Assembly (NCBI GenBank): GCA_902706205.1
Contig: CACSKA010000002.1
Span: 372,001-436,000 of the forward strand
DNA: 64,000 nucleotides
Reading direction: 5' to 3'
From: Chryseobacterium sp. 18061
GTDB lineage: Bacteria; Pseudomonadota; Gammaproteobacteria; Enterobacterales; Enterobacteriaceae
Under the pieces are notes generated by a model, which did no database searches, had not been told where the DNA came from, and saw nothing but the letters and a program-made list of their open reading frames with translations. Below, one piece after another: positions 55,163 through 63,992 of the stretch. The number at the start of each line of letters is the position of its first letter. The stretch's first letter is position 1. The position numbers and the translations under genes are program-made.

Positions 55163-56661
55163 GACGCCGCTCCTCCGGTGGAGTAATAAAGTAGGGTTTC
55201 TTCGCGGGCTTCAGCGCCCGCCACTTCTGCCACAATTCGTCCGTCCCACAGCACGCAGATCCGGTCGCATAAACCGACCAGCTCCGCAAATTCGCCGGAG
55301 GCGTAAATCACCCCTTTGCCTTCGCGGGCCAGGCCGTCAATCAGGTTGAACAAATCGGTTTTGGCTTTAACGTCCACGCCTTTGGTCGGCTCGTCAAAAA
55401 TCAGTACGTTAGCGTTGCCGCGCAGCCATTTGCCAATCGCCACTTTTTGCTGATTACCGCCCGACAACCTGCGCAGCGTCTGCCCCGGGCCAGTGGTGCG
55501 AATGCCGACGCGGGCGATAACCTCTTCCGCCCAGCGCCAGGCTTTTCGATGCCCGAACAGGCTCCAGCGGGAAAATCTGTTATCCGCGCCCACCCCCAGA
55601 TTCATGCCGATAGACTCATCGATGAAAATACCCTCTTTGCGCCGCTCTTCCGGCACTAACGCCAGCCCGCGCAGCACCGAATCCGCCGGATCACGCGGCC
55701 GCCACGGTTGCCCGTTCAGCTCGGCGCGCTCAACGCGGCTTTTACTGGCGCCAAACAGCGCCTTGCACAGTTCGGTTTTCCCGGCCCCCGCCAGCCCGGC
55801 GATGCCCAGAATTTCGCCTTTGCGCAGCCGCAAAGAGATGTCCTGCAACCGCTGTTCGTCATGTAATCCGTCGACCTGCAACACCACTTCGTCGCTATAA
55901 ACCGGGCGCGCCGCCGGAAAAATATCGGTCAGCTCGTGGCCGAGCATTTTTTCCACAATCTGCTCGCCGCTCAGCGCCGCCATCGGCCCACTTTCGATTA
56001 AGCGTCCATCGCGCAATACCGTCAGGGTGTCGCAAATGGCTTTTAATTCGTGAATGCGGTGAGAGATAAACACCACGCCAATCCCCTGCAATTGCAGACG
56101 TCTGACCACCGTAAACAAGCGTTCGCTTTCGTGACTGTCGAGCGGGGCGGTCGGCTCGTCGAGGATCAGAAAACGGCAATGGTGCGACAGTGCGCGTGCC
56201 AGCAAAATTTGCTGTTTCTCTGCCAGAGAACAGCTGTCGATGGTGCGCTTCACATCGAGTTGCACGTCGAGCTGCGCTAACGCTGCTTTCGCCTGCTGAC
56301 GCACCTGCCGCCAGCTAAAGCGGTATCCCGGCCCGGCCAGATGGTCGAGCATAATGTTCTCTGCCACTGACAGACCCGGCACCAGCGCCACGTCCACTTC
56401 CTGCTGCACCAGATGAATACCCGCTTTTTTTGCATCGCGCGGAGAGCGAATAATCACCGGCTCATTGTCGAGAAAAATCTCGCCGTCATAGTGGTCGTAC
56501 GTGCCACACAACACGGCCATCAGCGTCGATTTGCCTGCGCCGTTGGCCCCCGTCAGGGCATGCACAGACCCGCCGGTGAGGGTAAAGGTCACCTGCGTCA
56601 GGGCCTTAAAACCGGAAAAGGCCAGGCTGATGTCGCGCATCTCGAGGCAATTGGCTGCCAT
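55159..56661 (-). CDS. RbsA-type sugar ABC transporter ATP-binding protein
   Basis: This 500-residue protein has two ABC domains in tandem, as in RbsA. Walker A of the first is GANGAGKST (about residues 37-45); the second is GLAGAGKTEL. The second domain has a canonical signature LSGGNQQKVAIGKWL and Walker B VLIFDEPTKGVD, while the first has a degenerate signature (CSLAEKQQILLARAL) with Walker B FLILDEPTAPLD. It is the first gene of the operon and starts about 100 bases from a MetJ-like region shared with the ybdH remnant. Confidence 0.88.
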   Translation of the reverse strand: MAANCLEMRDISLAFSGFKALTQVTFTLTGGSVHALTGANGAGKSTLMAVLCGTYDHYDGEIFLDNEPVIIRSPRDAKKAGIHLVQQEVDVALVPGLSVAENIMLDHLAGPGYRFSWRQVRQQAKAALAQLDVQLDVKRTIDSCSLAEKQQILLARALSHHCRFLILDEPTAPLDSHESERLFTVVRRLQLQGIGVVFISHRIHELKAICDTLTVLRDGRLIESGPMAALSGEQIVEKMLGHELTDIFPAARPVYSDEVVLQVDGLHDEQRLQDISLRLRKGEILGIAGLAGAGKTELCKALFGASKSRVERAELNGQPWRPRDPADSVLRGLALVPEERRKEGIFIDESIGMNLGVGADNRFSRWSLFGHRKAWRWAEEVIARVGIRTTGPGQTLRRLSGGNQQKVAIGKWLRGNANVLIFDEPTKGVDVKAKTDLFNLIDGLAREGKGVIYASGEFAELVGLCDRICVLWDGRIVAEVAGAEAREETLLYYSTGGAAS

Positions 56662-56763
56662 TCGCTGAAAACCTTCTTGTTAATCGTCTGATTCGAGGAC
56701 TCTTTCACAGCCGTACTTGACTGACAACGGCGTAAAAGGCATAAGATAAAGCAAAATAATATT

Positions 56764-56796
56764 AGCCATCCGGATGTCCAGACATACTATCCGGAT
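56764..56796. promoter_or_regulatory. MetJ-like boxes overlapping a repeated ATCCGGAT palindrome
   Basis: Three adjacent octamers AGCCATCC, GGATGTCC and AGACATAC each match 5 of 8 positions of the met box. The perfect palindrome ATCCGGAT occurs twice (56768 and 56789), 21 bases apart, around them. The element lies 103 bases before the ABC operon and 27 bases before the ybdH remnant. MetJ binding is a weak inference; another repressor could bind. Confidence 0.35.
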
Positions 56797-56822
56797 AGCG
56801 ATAATACACAAGAAAATAACAA

Positions 56823-56933
56823 ATGAGCAACACCGATATTCGTGTGGTTTTGGGCCAGCCAACCACTTCTCGCATCGCGGCAGCTTCCAGCGGCTGGCCG
56901 ACTTCTGTCGACGCGCTAAGCGCTTCATTCTGA
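56823..56933 (+). pseudogene. ybdH: Frameshifted stump of ybdH (hydroxyacid dehydrogenase gene)
   Basis: The ATG at 56823 starts MSNTDIRVV, and a second frame continues GPANHFSHRGSFQRLADF. Joined with one base restored, this reads like the E. coli YbdH N-terminus (recalled as MPHNPIRVVVGPANYFSHPGSF...). A one-base deletion after codon 9 explains the switch, and the remaining 330 or so codons are absent. It lies exactly where ybdH stands in E. coli relative to ybdD-cstA, on the expected strand. Frame 1 stops at 56933. Confidence 0.7.
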
Positions 56934-56949
56934 ACGTCTCGCTTAATCT

Positions 56950-56974
56950 CCCCCGTCTGGCGCATTGACGGGGG
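56950..56974. terminator. Hairpin after the ybdH remnant
   Basis: CCCCCGTC and GACGGGGG form a perfect 8-base stem followed by AAGTTTG. It may be the former ybdH terminator. The rest of the gap 56975-57037 shows only the ribosome binding region of the next gene. Confidence 0.5.
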
Positions 56975-57037
56975 AAGTTTGCCCTCTATACCTAATGATG
57001 ACTCTCATCCATGTTCATCACTCTCTCTGGGGCAACT

Positions 57038-57781
57038 ATGCATATCTCTCTGACAGGTAAACGCGCGCTGGTGACCGGGGCCAGCCGCGGGCTTGGGCGT
57101 GCTATCGCGCTTTCACTGGCGAACGCTGGCGCTGACGTGGTTATTACTTACGAAAAATCAGCCGATAAGGCGCAGGCGGTGGTGGAAGAAATCCGCGCTC
57201 TGGGCCGCAAAGGCCATGCTATTCAGGCAGACAGCAGCAATGCACAGGCTATCGTGCAGGCGGTTAATGCGTCAGCCGAAACCCTGGGCGGGCTGGATAT
57301 TCTGGTCAACAACGCAGGGATCGCCCGCGACGGCCCGCTGGAATCGATGTCGCTGGAAGATATTGATGCGGTGATTGGGGTGAATATTCGAGGCGTGGTG
57401 ATTGCGACCCAGGCCGCGCTGGCCCATCTAGGTCAGGGGGGACGAATCATTAATATCGGCAGTTGTCTGGCGAACCGCGTGCCGTTTGGCGGCATCTCGG
57501 TCTATTCGATGAGCAAATCGGCGCTGAACTCGTTCACCCGTGGGCTGGCCCGCGATTTAGGCCCGAAAGGCATCACCGTCAATCTGGTGCATCCTGGTCC
57601 GACCGACAGTGACATGAACCCGGCCGACGGCGAACAGGCAGAGGGCCAGCGCCAGCAAATTGCGATTGGCCATTACGGTAAACCGGAAGATATCGCCGCC
57701 GCCGTTACGTTCCTCGTCAGCCCCGCCGCCGGGCAAATCACCGGCACTGGACTCGACGTTGATGGTGGTCTGAACGCCTGA
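57038..57781 (+). CDS. SDR-family NAD(P)-dependent oxidoreductase
   Basis: This 247-residue classical short-chain dehydrogenase has the cofactor motif TGASRGLGRA at residues 15-24, NNAG near 91, the catalytic Ser in NIGSCLANRVP and YSMSK as the Tyr-x-x-x-Lys pair. Substrate unknown; it is FabG-like but not fabG. The ATG at 57038 has GGGG upstream; the open frame back to 57011 lacks a site. It stands between the ybdH stump and ybdD, where E. coli has nothing, and ends two bases from the convergent ybdD stop. Confidence 0.8.
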   Translation: MHISLTGKRALVTGASRGLGRAIALSLANAGADVVITYEKSADKAQAVVEEIRALGRKGHAIQADSSNAQAIVQAVNASAETLGGLDILVNNAGIARDGPLESMSLEDIDAVIGVNIRGVVIATQAALAHLGQGGRIINIGSCLANRVPFGGISVYSMSKSALNSFTRGLARDLGPKGITVNLVHPGPTDSDMNPADGEQAEGQRQQIAIGHYGKPEDIAAAVTFLVSPAAGQITGTGLDVDGGLNA

Positions 57782-57783
57782 CG

Positions 57784-57981
57784 CTAACAGCACTTCGCGC
57801 CGCCTTTGCCGCCGTAGCGTGCATCCTGGCGTTCACGGAAAAATTCTTCATAAGTCATCGGCGTCTGATCCGGATGGGTCAGGCGCACATGTGCGACGTA
57901 GTTGTCGTAATCAGGTACGCCAATCATCATTTTGGCTGCCTGCCCGAGGTATTTACCGGCTTTTGAGAGGGTGTCGAACAT
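57784..57981 (-). CDS. ybdD: YbdD/YjiX family small protein
   Basis: This 65-residue DUF466 protein is nearly identical to E. coli YbdD, ending [10 protein letters not shown] with two terminal cysteines. YbdD-family proteins are encoded after CstA or BtsT and are needed with them for pyruvate uptake in reported work. It follows cstA on the minus strand after an 80-base gap that holds a GC-rich inverted repeat. Confidence 0.92.
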   Translation of the reverse strand: MFDTLSKAGKYLGQAAKMMIGVPDYDNYVAHVRLTHPDQTPMTYEEFFRERQDARYGGKGGAKCC

Positions 57982-58001
57982 GGTAGCTCCTGTGCGGTTT
58001 T

Positions 58002-58050
58002 CCCCTCACCCTACCCCTCTCCCCAAAGGGGTGAAGGCCGGGATGAGGGG
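58002..58050. repeat. GC-rich intergenic inverted repeat between cstA and ybdD
   Basis: CCCCTC at 58002 pairs with GAGGGG at 58045, and the middle CTCCCC-AAA-GGGG forms an inner stem. The pattern CCCTCACCCTA...CTCCCCAAAGGGG is a recurring intergenic repeat in Enterobacter-like genomes. It may stabilise the cstA mRNA or reduce transcription into ybdD. Confidence 0.55.
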
Positions 58051-58061
58051 CGTTAAACGAC

Positions 58062-60167
58062 TTAATGCGCGTTTTTCGCCTGAGCGACAATCTGCCCGAC
58101 GTTTTCCGGCATCGGTTCATACGGCGTCTCTTTCGCGGTCGGTTTATCTTCCTTCAGCGCCGCCAGTGCGGTTTTCACCGAATAGAGCGCCAGCACCACG
58201 ACCACCACCATAAAGAAGATAGTCAGCCCGGCATCGAGCCGGTTATTGAACACCAGCTGTGAGAGCTGAGATTCAGTGTATTGCGCCGGAATTTTACCAC
58301 TGTCGATCATCGCCTGGAACTTGTTCGCAATCGCGAGGAAGCCCACTTTGGTATCCGCACTAAACGCTTTCTGCCAGCCCGCCGCGAGGGTACAAATCAG
58401 CAGCCACGCGGTCGGCACCAGCGCCACCCAGGCATATCGCTGACGTTTCATTTTGAACAGCACCACCGCGCAAAGCATCAGCGCCATTCCGGCCAGCATC
58501 TGGTTGGCGATGCCGAACAGCGGCCACAGGGTGTTAATGCCGCCTAACGGATCAACCACGCCCTGATGCAGGAAGTAACCCCAGGCCAGCACGCACAGCG
58601 CTGTTGCCAGCAGGTTCGCGGGCAGCGAGTCGGTGCGTTTCAGGTTCGGGCTGATAACGCCGAGTAGATCCTGAAGCATAAAGCGGGCCGCGCGCGTTCC
58701 GGCATCGACCGCGGTGAGAATAAACAGCGCTTCAAACAGAATCGCGAAGTGATACCAGAAGGAGATGTCCATCAGCCCGCCGAGCGAACCGTGCAGGATA
58801 TACGCCATGCCAACCGCCAGCGTCGGCGCCCCGCCCGCGCGGGAAATAATCGACTGCTCACCAACTTCTTTTGCAATCTGTGTAAGCGTATCCGGCGTGA
58901 CCACAAAGCCCCAGCTACTGACAACCTGTGCGGCTGACGCCACTACATCCGTGGTTCCGGCCGGCGCCAGCACCGCCATCGGGCTGTTCATCGCGAAGTA
59001 AACGCCCGGATCAATAATACAGGCCGCCACCAATGCCATGATCGCCACGAAGGATTCCATCAGCATCCCGCCGTAGCCGATAAAGCAGGCCTGGCCTTCA
59101 TTCGCCAGCATCTTCGGCGTGGTCCCGGAGGCAATCAGCGCGTGGAAGCCCGATACCGCCCCACAGGCGATAGTGATAAACAGGAACGGGAACAGGCTGC
59201 CGGTCCAGACCGGGCCGGTGCCGTCGATAAATTTCGTCAGCGCAGGCATGGTCAGCGTCGGACGCAGGATCAGAATGCCGATTGCCAGGCCGAGAATGGT
59301 GCCGATTTTCAGGAAGGTAGACAGGTAATCACGCGGGGCCAGTAGCAGCCACACCGGCAGCACCGCCGCCACGAAACCGTAGCCCACCAGCATCCAGGTC
59401 AGTTGCACGCCGGTGAAATCAAACCACGGCGCCCACGTTGGGCTCTCCGCAACCCAGCCACCCGAAATAATGGCGAACACCAGCATCACCAGGCCAATCA
59501 CCGACACTTCACCAATGCGACCCGGGCGCAGATAGCGAATGTAGATCCCCATGAAAATCGCCAGCGGTATGGTGAAGATCACGGTATACGTGCCCCACGG
59601 GCTGTGAGTCAGGGCTTTCACCACGATCATCGCCAGCACCGCGAGGATGATCACCATAATGATAAAAGTGGCGATTAACGCGATAACGCCCGCGGTGGCC
59701 CCCATTTCCTCTTTTACCAGTTCGCCGAGCGAACGCCCGTCGCGGCGCGTGGAGACAAACAGCACCATAAAGTCCTGCACCGCCCCGGCCAGCACTACAC
59801 CCGCCAGGATCCAAATCATTCCCGGCAGATAGCCCATTTGTGCCGCCAGCACCGGGCCGACCAGCGGTCCCGCTCCGGCAATCGCCGCAAAATGGTGACC
59901 GAACAGCACTTTTTTGTCGGTCGGAACGTAGTCGAGCCCGTCGTTATGGCGCACCGCAGGCGTCATCCGCGTCGGGTCAACCTCCAGCACTTTTTTAGCG
60001 ATGAACTGGCCGTAAAAACGGTAGGCAATGAGATAAATACAGACTGCCGCCACGACAATCCATAAGGCATTTATCTGTTCACCGCGGTTAAGCGCAATAT
60101 AGCCAAGGGCGAAGGCTCCCACGATCGAGAGAACGGCCCATATCAGGTATTTCCCTGGGTTATTCAT
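58062..60167 (-). CDS. cstA: Carbon starvation protein CstA (pyruvate/peptide permease)
   Basis: CstA is an inner-membrane transporter induced on carbon starvation; it was first tied to peptide use and more recently to pyruvate uptake. The 701-residue protein equals E. coli CstA in length, with about 16-18 membrane segments and signature runs such as ATHDGLDYVPT-like NDGLDYVPTDKKVLFGHHFAA and PAVRH. It starts at 60167. Regulation in E. coli is by CRP and CsrA; a CRP-like site lies upstream here. ybdD follows in the same direction. Confidence 0.95.
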   Translation of the reverse strand: MNNPGKYLIWAVLSIVGAFALGYIALNRGEQINALWIVVAAVCIYLIAYRFYGQFIAKKVLEVDPTRMTPAVRHNDGLDYVPTDKKVLFGHHFAAIAGAGPLVGPVLAAQMGYLPGMIWILAGVVLAGAVQDFMVLFVSTRRDGRSLGELVKEEMGATAGVIALIATFIIMVIILAVLAMIVVKALTHSPWGTYTVIFTIPLAIFMGIYIRYLRPGRIGEVSVIGLVMLVFAIISGGWVAESPTWAPWFDFTGVQLTWMLVGYGFVAAVLPVWLLLAPRDYLSTFLKIGTILGLAIGILILRPTLTMPALTKFIDGTGPVWTGSLFPFLFITIACGAVSGFHALIASGTTPKMLANEGQACFIGYGGMLMESFVAIMALVAACIIDPGVYFAMNSPMAVLAPAGTTDVVASAAQVVSSWGFVVTPDTLTQIAKEVGEQSIISRAGGAPTLAVGMAYILHGSLGGLMDISFWYHFAILFEALFILTAVDAGTRAARFMLQDLLGVISPNLKRTDSLPANLLATALCVLAWGYFLHQGVVDPLGGINTLWPLFGIANQMLAGMALMLCAVVLFKMKRQRYAWVALVPTAWLLICTLAAGWQKAFSADTKVGFLAIANKFQAMIDSGKIPAQYTESQLSQLVFNNRLDAGLTIFFMVVVVVLALYSVKTALAALKEDKPTAKETPYEPMPENVGQIVAQAKNAH

Positions 60168-60285
60168 GGTCTAATTCCGTCAGTGGAGGGGAAAATGTTA
60201 CATTTTGTATCTATAACACCCCTTCCGGATTTAACAACCTGATAACCGAGGAAAACAGAGATAATGGGGGGTATTTACATGACAT

Positions 60286-60301
60286 TGTTAAGTCGATCAC
60301 T
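60286..60301. promoter_or_regulatory. Candidate CRP site between cstA and the yjiH-like gene
   Basis: TGTTA, six bases, TCACT matches 8 of 10 positions of the CRP core. It is 119 bases before cstA and 156 bases before the divergent yjiH-like gene. CRP control of cstA is established in E. coli; this site is a candidate only. Confidence 0.35.
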
Positions 60302-60456
60302 CTCCGCCGCTGCGCTTCCCCTTCCGGGAAAACTCTGAACGTCACACTTTTCGCATTTGCTTTCTCTCCCGCCATTATCAAATGATTTGTATCATTTTTT
60401 TTCAGCATCTTATCGCCAGAATGAAGCGGCAACATACCCACTACAAGGAAATGGAG

Positions 60457-61185
60457 ATGAGTTCACAAGCGCAGGAAAACAGAGTTGGACCCGGTGCGTA
60501 CTTCGCTCTGGCTTTTGCCGCCGTTTTTTTCTCAGGCTTGCTCGGCGGTAAAGAATGGTATGGCGTGTTTGATTTCACCACTCTCAACGGCGCCTTCGGC
60601 AAAGTCGTCAGCGGGGTGAATCAACAAGGAGAAACGATAACCACAACGACTTCCGCGTTTCGCGGTAGCGGCGGTCATGGCGCAATGGACGGATTCCTGT
60701 TCGCTCTGGGGCTAATCCCCGCCGTGATGTTCGCCCTCGGCATGATCAACGTGCTGGAACATTACGGCGCGCTGCGGGCCGCTCGTCGCCTGCTGACCCC
60801 GCTATTACGCCCGCTGATGGGGATCCCCGGCACCACCGGGCTGGCGCTGATTGGCAGCCTGCAGAGTACCGATGTCGGCGCCTCCCTGACCCGCAATCTT
60901 GCCGATGAGGGGCAGATAACCGAGAAAGAGAAAGATATCTTTGCCATGTTCCAGTTCTCTGCTGGCGCGATGATCACCAACTTTTTCTCCTCAGGTGCGA
61001 TCCTGTTTACCCTGGTCGCTCTTGACGGTAGCTCAGCAGTTCCCACCTCGATTGGCGCCTGTGTCGCCGTGATGTTCATTATGAAAATTGTCGGTGCCAA
61101 TATCATGCGGCTGATCCTGACCTTTACAGAGAAGAAAGCCACAACCCCAACTAGCGCGACCGCCGCACAAGGAGAAGCCTCATGA
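60457..61185 (+). CDS. YjiH-family nucleoside-recognition (Gate) domain membrane protein
   Basis: This 242-residue integral membrane protein of the YjiH family has a nucleoside recognition/Gate domain; about six hydrophobic segments and the conserved GIPGTTGLALIGSLQSTDVGA stretch are visible. AAGGA lies seven bases before ATG 60457, better than the ATG two codons earlier. It overlaps the yjiG-like gene by four bases, so the two likely form one transporter. In E. coli the homologues yjiH-yjiG sit beside the isoaspartyl dipeptidase gene iadA, here replaced by an M20 peptidase. Confidence 0.8.
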   Translation: MSSQAQENRVGPGAYFALAFAAVFFSGLLGGKEWYGVFDFTTLNGAFGKVVSGVNQQGETITTTTSAFRGSGGHGAMDGFLFALGLIPAVMFALGMINVLEHYGALRAARRLLTPLLRPLMGIPGTTGLALIGSLQSTDVGASLTRNLADEGQITEKEKDIFAMFQFSAGAMITNFFSSGAILFTLVALDGSSAVPTSIGACVAVMFIMKIVGANIMRLILTFTEKKATTPTSATAAQGEAS

Positions 61186-61646
61186 GCGCCCCCACTGCAA
61201 ACCCAGTCATTACCGATGTTTTTGTCGCCGGCGCCCGCAAGGGCTGGAATATCGCGACAACCAGTACCCTGCCTAATGTGGTGATGGCGTTCATCATCAT
61301 CAAAGCGCTCGAAATCACTGGCGCACTGAAGGGGCTGGGGATCGTCTTCGCACCGCTGATGGGGTTGTTTGGTCTGCCAGGAGAAGCCGCCGCAGTGCTG
61401 ATTGGCGGCTGGATGTCGATGGGCGGCGCTATCGGTGTCGCTATCGGGCTATTTGATAAAGGTATTCTCACCGGCGAACACCTGGCGATTCTGGCCCCTG
61501 CTATCTATCTGATGGGTTCGCAGGTTCAGTACCTGGGCCGCATTCTCGGGGTCATAGGCACCCGCGCCAAACGTATCCCGCTGATGATTGCTATTTCGGT
61601 CATCAATGCCTTTTTAGCCATGCTGCTGATGCGCATTATTCTCTGA
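61182..61646 (+). CDS. YjiG-family membrane protein (partner of YjiH)
   Basis: This 154-residue membrane protein is homologous to E. coli YjiG. It has about four hydrophobic segments, with GWNIATTSTLPNVVMAF and GLPGEAAAVLIGGWMSMGGAIGV. It starts within the last codons of the yjiH-like gene (ATGA) and ends 13 bases before the peptidase gene. YjiG and YjiH look like the two halves of a Gate-type carrier, but no substrate has been shown. Confidence 0.8.
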   Translation: MSAPTANPVITDVFVAGARKGWNIATTSTLPNVVMAFIIIKALEITGALKGLGIVFAPLMGLFGLPGEAAAVLIGGWMSMGGAIGVAIGLFDKGILTGEHLAILAPAIYLMGSQVQYLGRILGVIGTRAKRIPLMIAISVINAFLAMLLMRIIL

Positions 61647-61659
61647 ACAGGACGTCACA

Positions 61660-62772
61660 ATGAATCTGAATCAATACATTGAAGAACTGAAAACACTGGT
61701 AAATGTCGATTGCGGCACCCGCACACTGGACGGTGTCGCCACGGTAGCAGGGATTATGCAATCGCTCTGGCAAGCTGAAGGCTGGCATACCAAGCGCGTG
61801 GATTTGGGCGATAAAGTCGGCCCGGGCCTGTTTGTCAGCAACAAGCCACACGCTGAGCAATTCGATGTCCTGCTGGTGGGCCACCTGGATACGGTTTTTG
61901 CCCCCGGTACCGTCGCCGAACGGCCAATGAGTGCAGATGAGAACCGTCTGTACGGCCCAGGCGTTTCGGATATGAAAAGTGGACTGCTGAATATTCTGTG
62001 GGCTATGCGCGGGCTGAATGAAGCTGATAAAGAAAGGCTGGCAATTGCAGTGGCGATGAACCCGGATGAGGAGACCGGGTCAGTCTGGTCGCATGAATGG
62101 ATAGGCTCGCTCGCCAAACGCTCACGCTGCGTGCTGGTGTGCGAAGCTGCTCGCGCCGATGGGTCGCTGGTGAAAGCACGTAAAGGGATGGCCGGTTATC
62201 ACCTCACCTTTACTGGCGTGGCGGCGCATGCGGGCAACGAACCAGAGAAAGGCCGCTCGGCCATTAACGCTCTTGCCCAAAGCATCCTCGCCATCAATGC
62301 GCTGGCAGACACCGCTCGCGGCACCACGCTCAATGTTGGCGTGATTCAGGGGGGCAGCGCAGCAAATGTGGTCGCGGACAGCGCGGGAGCGGAACTGGAT
62401 GTCCGCTTCTGGGAAAACGACGAATATGATCGGGTGCATTACGCCCTGAGATCACTGTGCGAAAAAGGGTTTCTCGACGGTGTAACCACCACGCTGACCC
62501 GTGTGAACCATAAACCGGCGATGGCGGCGAGCGAGGGGACGCAATTCCTGATGCAGCATGTTGAAGCGGCGGGAAAAGAGGAAGGAATCGCCATTAGCTG
62601 GCAGGCTGTAGGTGGCGGCAGTGATGCCAACCATACCGCCGCCCTCGGTATCCCAACGCTCGATGGTTTAGGGCCGATTGGCGCAGGTTTCCACAGCCCG
62701 GCAGAGTGGCTGGATAAAGCGTCGATTGAACCACGAATTCGCTTACTGAAACGGGTGGTCTCAATGCTGTAA
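61660..62772 (+). CDS. M20-family zinc peptidase (carboxypeptidase G2-like)
   Basis: This 370-residue cytosolic metallopeptidase of the M20/ArgE-DapE-CPG2 family has the metal ligands in LLVGHLDTVF (His and Asp), GVSDMKSG (bridging Asp), NPDEETGS (catalytic and ligand Glu), and GGGSDANHTA; the dimerisation domain carries VAAHAGNEPEKGRSA. No signal peptide is seen. It is the third gene of the yjiH-yjiG operon, so it probably cleaves what the pair imports, such as an N-acyl or gamma-glutamyl/aspartyl dipeptide. Exact substrate unknown. Confidence 0.83.
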   Translation: MNLNQYIEELKTLVNVDCGTRTLDGVATVAGIMQSLWQAEGWHTKRVDLGDKVGPGLFVSNKPHAEQFDVLLVGHLDTVFAPGTVAERPMSADENRLYGPGVSDMKSGLLNILWAMRGLNEADKERLAIAVAMNPDEETGSVWSHEWIGSLAKRSRCVLVCEAARADGSLVKARKGMAGYHLTFTGVAAHAGNEPEKGRSAINALAQSILAINALADTARGTTLNVGVIQGGSAANVVADSAGAELDVRFWENDEYDRVHYALRSLCEKGFLDGVTTTLTRVNHKPAMAASEGTQFLMQHVEAAGKEEGIAISWQAVGGGSDANHTAALGIPTLDGLGPIGAGFHSPAEWLDKASIEPRIRLLKRVVSML

Positions 62773-62823
62773 AGTTCTGTCCCGGCCCCTTTACTTATGC
62801 GTATGGAGCCGGGACCGTACAGG

Positions 62824-63237
62824 TTACCCCAATACCCGGGTACTCAACCGGCAGGTACAGCAGCGCCGCCCTTGCTCGTCGAACACCACAATCTCCCAGC
62901 TTTGGGTCTGCTTACTGAGGTGCAGCGGCTGGCACACGCCGCGCACTTTCCCCTGTGACACCGCCCGGTGATGCGTGGCATTCAGCTCGGTACCCACGAC
63001 GCACTGGCCATCGCGGGTCATCAGATAACCCGCCATCGACCCCAGCGTTTCTGCCAGTGCGGCTGATGCGCCGCCGTGCAGCAGGCCAAATGGCTGATGC
63101 GTACGCGCATCCACCGGCATGTCGGCCTCCAGCGTGTCGTCGCCAAGCCGGGTATACACGATGCCCAGATGTGCCACCATCGTCGCCGCACTGGTGGTGT
63201 TCAGCTCTTCAAGCGATAAATGTCGAATCCAGATCAT
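62824..63237 (-). CDS. entH: Enterobactin proofreading thioesterase EntH
   Basis: EntH is a hotdog-fold thioesterase that clears wrongly loaded acyl groups from the aryl carrier domain of EntB during enterobactin synthesis. The 137-residue protein has the segment [18 protein letters not shown] with the catalytic Glu, and is nearly identical to E. coli EntH. The ATG at 63237 overlaps the entA stop (TGATG); a GTG one codon earlier is less likely. In E. coli cstA follows; here the yjiH-yjiG-M20 operon intervenes on the other strand. Confidence 0.94.
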   Translation of the reverse strand: MIWIRHLSLEELNTTSAATMVAHLGIVYTRLGDDTLEADMPVDARTHQPFGLLHGGASAALAETLGSMAGYLMTRDGQCVVGTELNATHHRAVSQGKVRGVCQPLHLSKQTQSWEIVVFDEQGRRCCTCRLSTRVLG

Positions 63238-63992
63238 CACGCCCCCAACGTCGAGCCGCCGTCCACCACGATATCCTGCAACGTGATGTGGCTGGCGCTA
63301 TCCGAGGCGAGGAACAGAATGGTACTGGCAATCTCCTGCGGGCGCGCAATTTTACCCAGCGGAATGCCGAGCTTAAACTGCTCGCCGAAGCCGCGAATAC
63401 GTTGCTGTTCCGCGTCGTCACTGACCCACAGCGTACGCTGCATATCGGTATCGGTCGAACCCGGTGAAACCAGATTACAGCGCACGCCGCTGGCCGAAAG
63501 CTCCAGTCCGACGGTCAGCGCGAGGCTTTTCAACGCCGCTTTTGATGCGCCGTACGCGCTCATGCCGATGCGTGGCGTGTGTGCGGCATCCGACGCCACG
63601 GTAACAATCGCCCCGCCCTGCTGCTGGCGAAACTTCGCCATCGTCTGCTGGAACAGGTTGAACGCCCCGCCGACGTTAACCGCAAACGTCTGCTGCCAGT
63701 CGGACAGGCTCAGGGTATCCGTGGCACCCATGCGCAAAATCCCGGCGGCATTCACCAGCACGTCAAGGCGCGCCAAATCATGCAGCAGCGGCGCGCAAAC
63801 CAGCATCACCTGCTGCGAGTCCGCCACGTCCATTTTTATCGTGGTGAACGGATAGTCGGCCTGGTCGAATGCCAGATCAAACCCGGTCACCTCTGCGCCC
63901 GCCTCAGCAAACGCCTGCGCAGTGGCGTAGCCAATGCCTTTGCCCGCGCCGGTGACCCATACGGTTTTGCCGTGAAAATCGAATCCGGCCAT
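63237..63992 (-). CDS. entA: 2,3-dihydro-2,3-dihydroxybenzoate dehydrogenase EntA
   Basis: EntA oxidises 2,3-dihydro-2,3-dihydroxybenzoate with NAD to 2,3-dihydroxybenzoate, the aryl unit of enterobactin. The 251-residue SDR protein has [13 protein letters not shown] at residues 13-25, NAAG, the catalytic Ser near TVASDAAH, and YGASK. It is about three residues longer than E. coli EntA at the N-terminus (MAGFDF versus MDF). The ATG at 63992 overlaps the entB stop, as expected for the coupled entCEBAH operon. Confidence 0.95.
   Translation of the reverse strand: MAGFDFHGKTVWVTGAGKGIGYATAQAFAEAGAEVTGFDLAFDQADYPFTTIKMDVADSQQVMLVCAPLLHDLARLDVLVNAAGILRMGATDTLSLSDWQQTFAVNVGGAFNLFQQTMAKFRQQQGGAIVTVASDAAHTPRIGMSAYGASKAALKSLALTVGLELSASGVRCNLVSPGSTDTDMQRTLWVSDDAEQQRIRGFGEQFKLGIPLGKIARPQEIASTILFLASDSASHITLQDIVVDGGSTLGA

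Noticed and set aside
56096..56103. Exact met box AGACGTCT inside the ABC ATPase gene
   Set aside because: It is a single box without a neighbouring second box, deep inside a coding region; MetJ needs tandem boxes, so chance is the better explanation.
56774..56968. 64-codon frame as a real small gene
   Set aside because: Its middle part is the second frame of the ybdH remnant, and its start has no ribosome binding site; decay explains it better.
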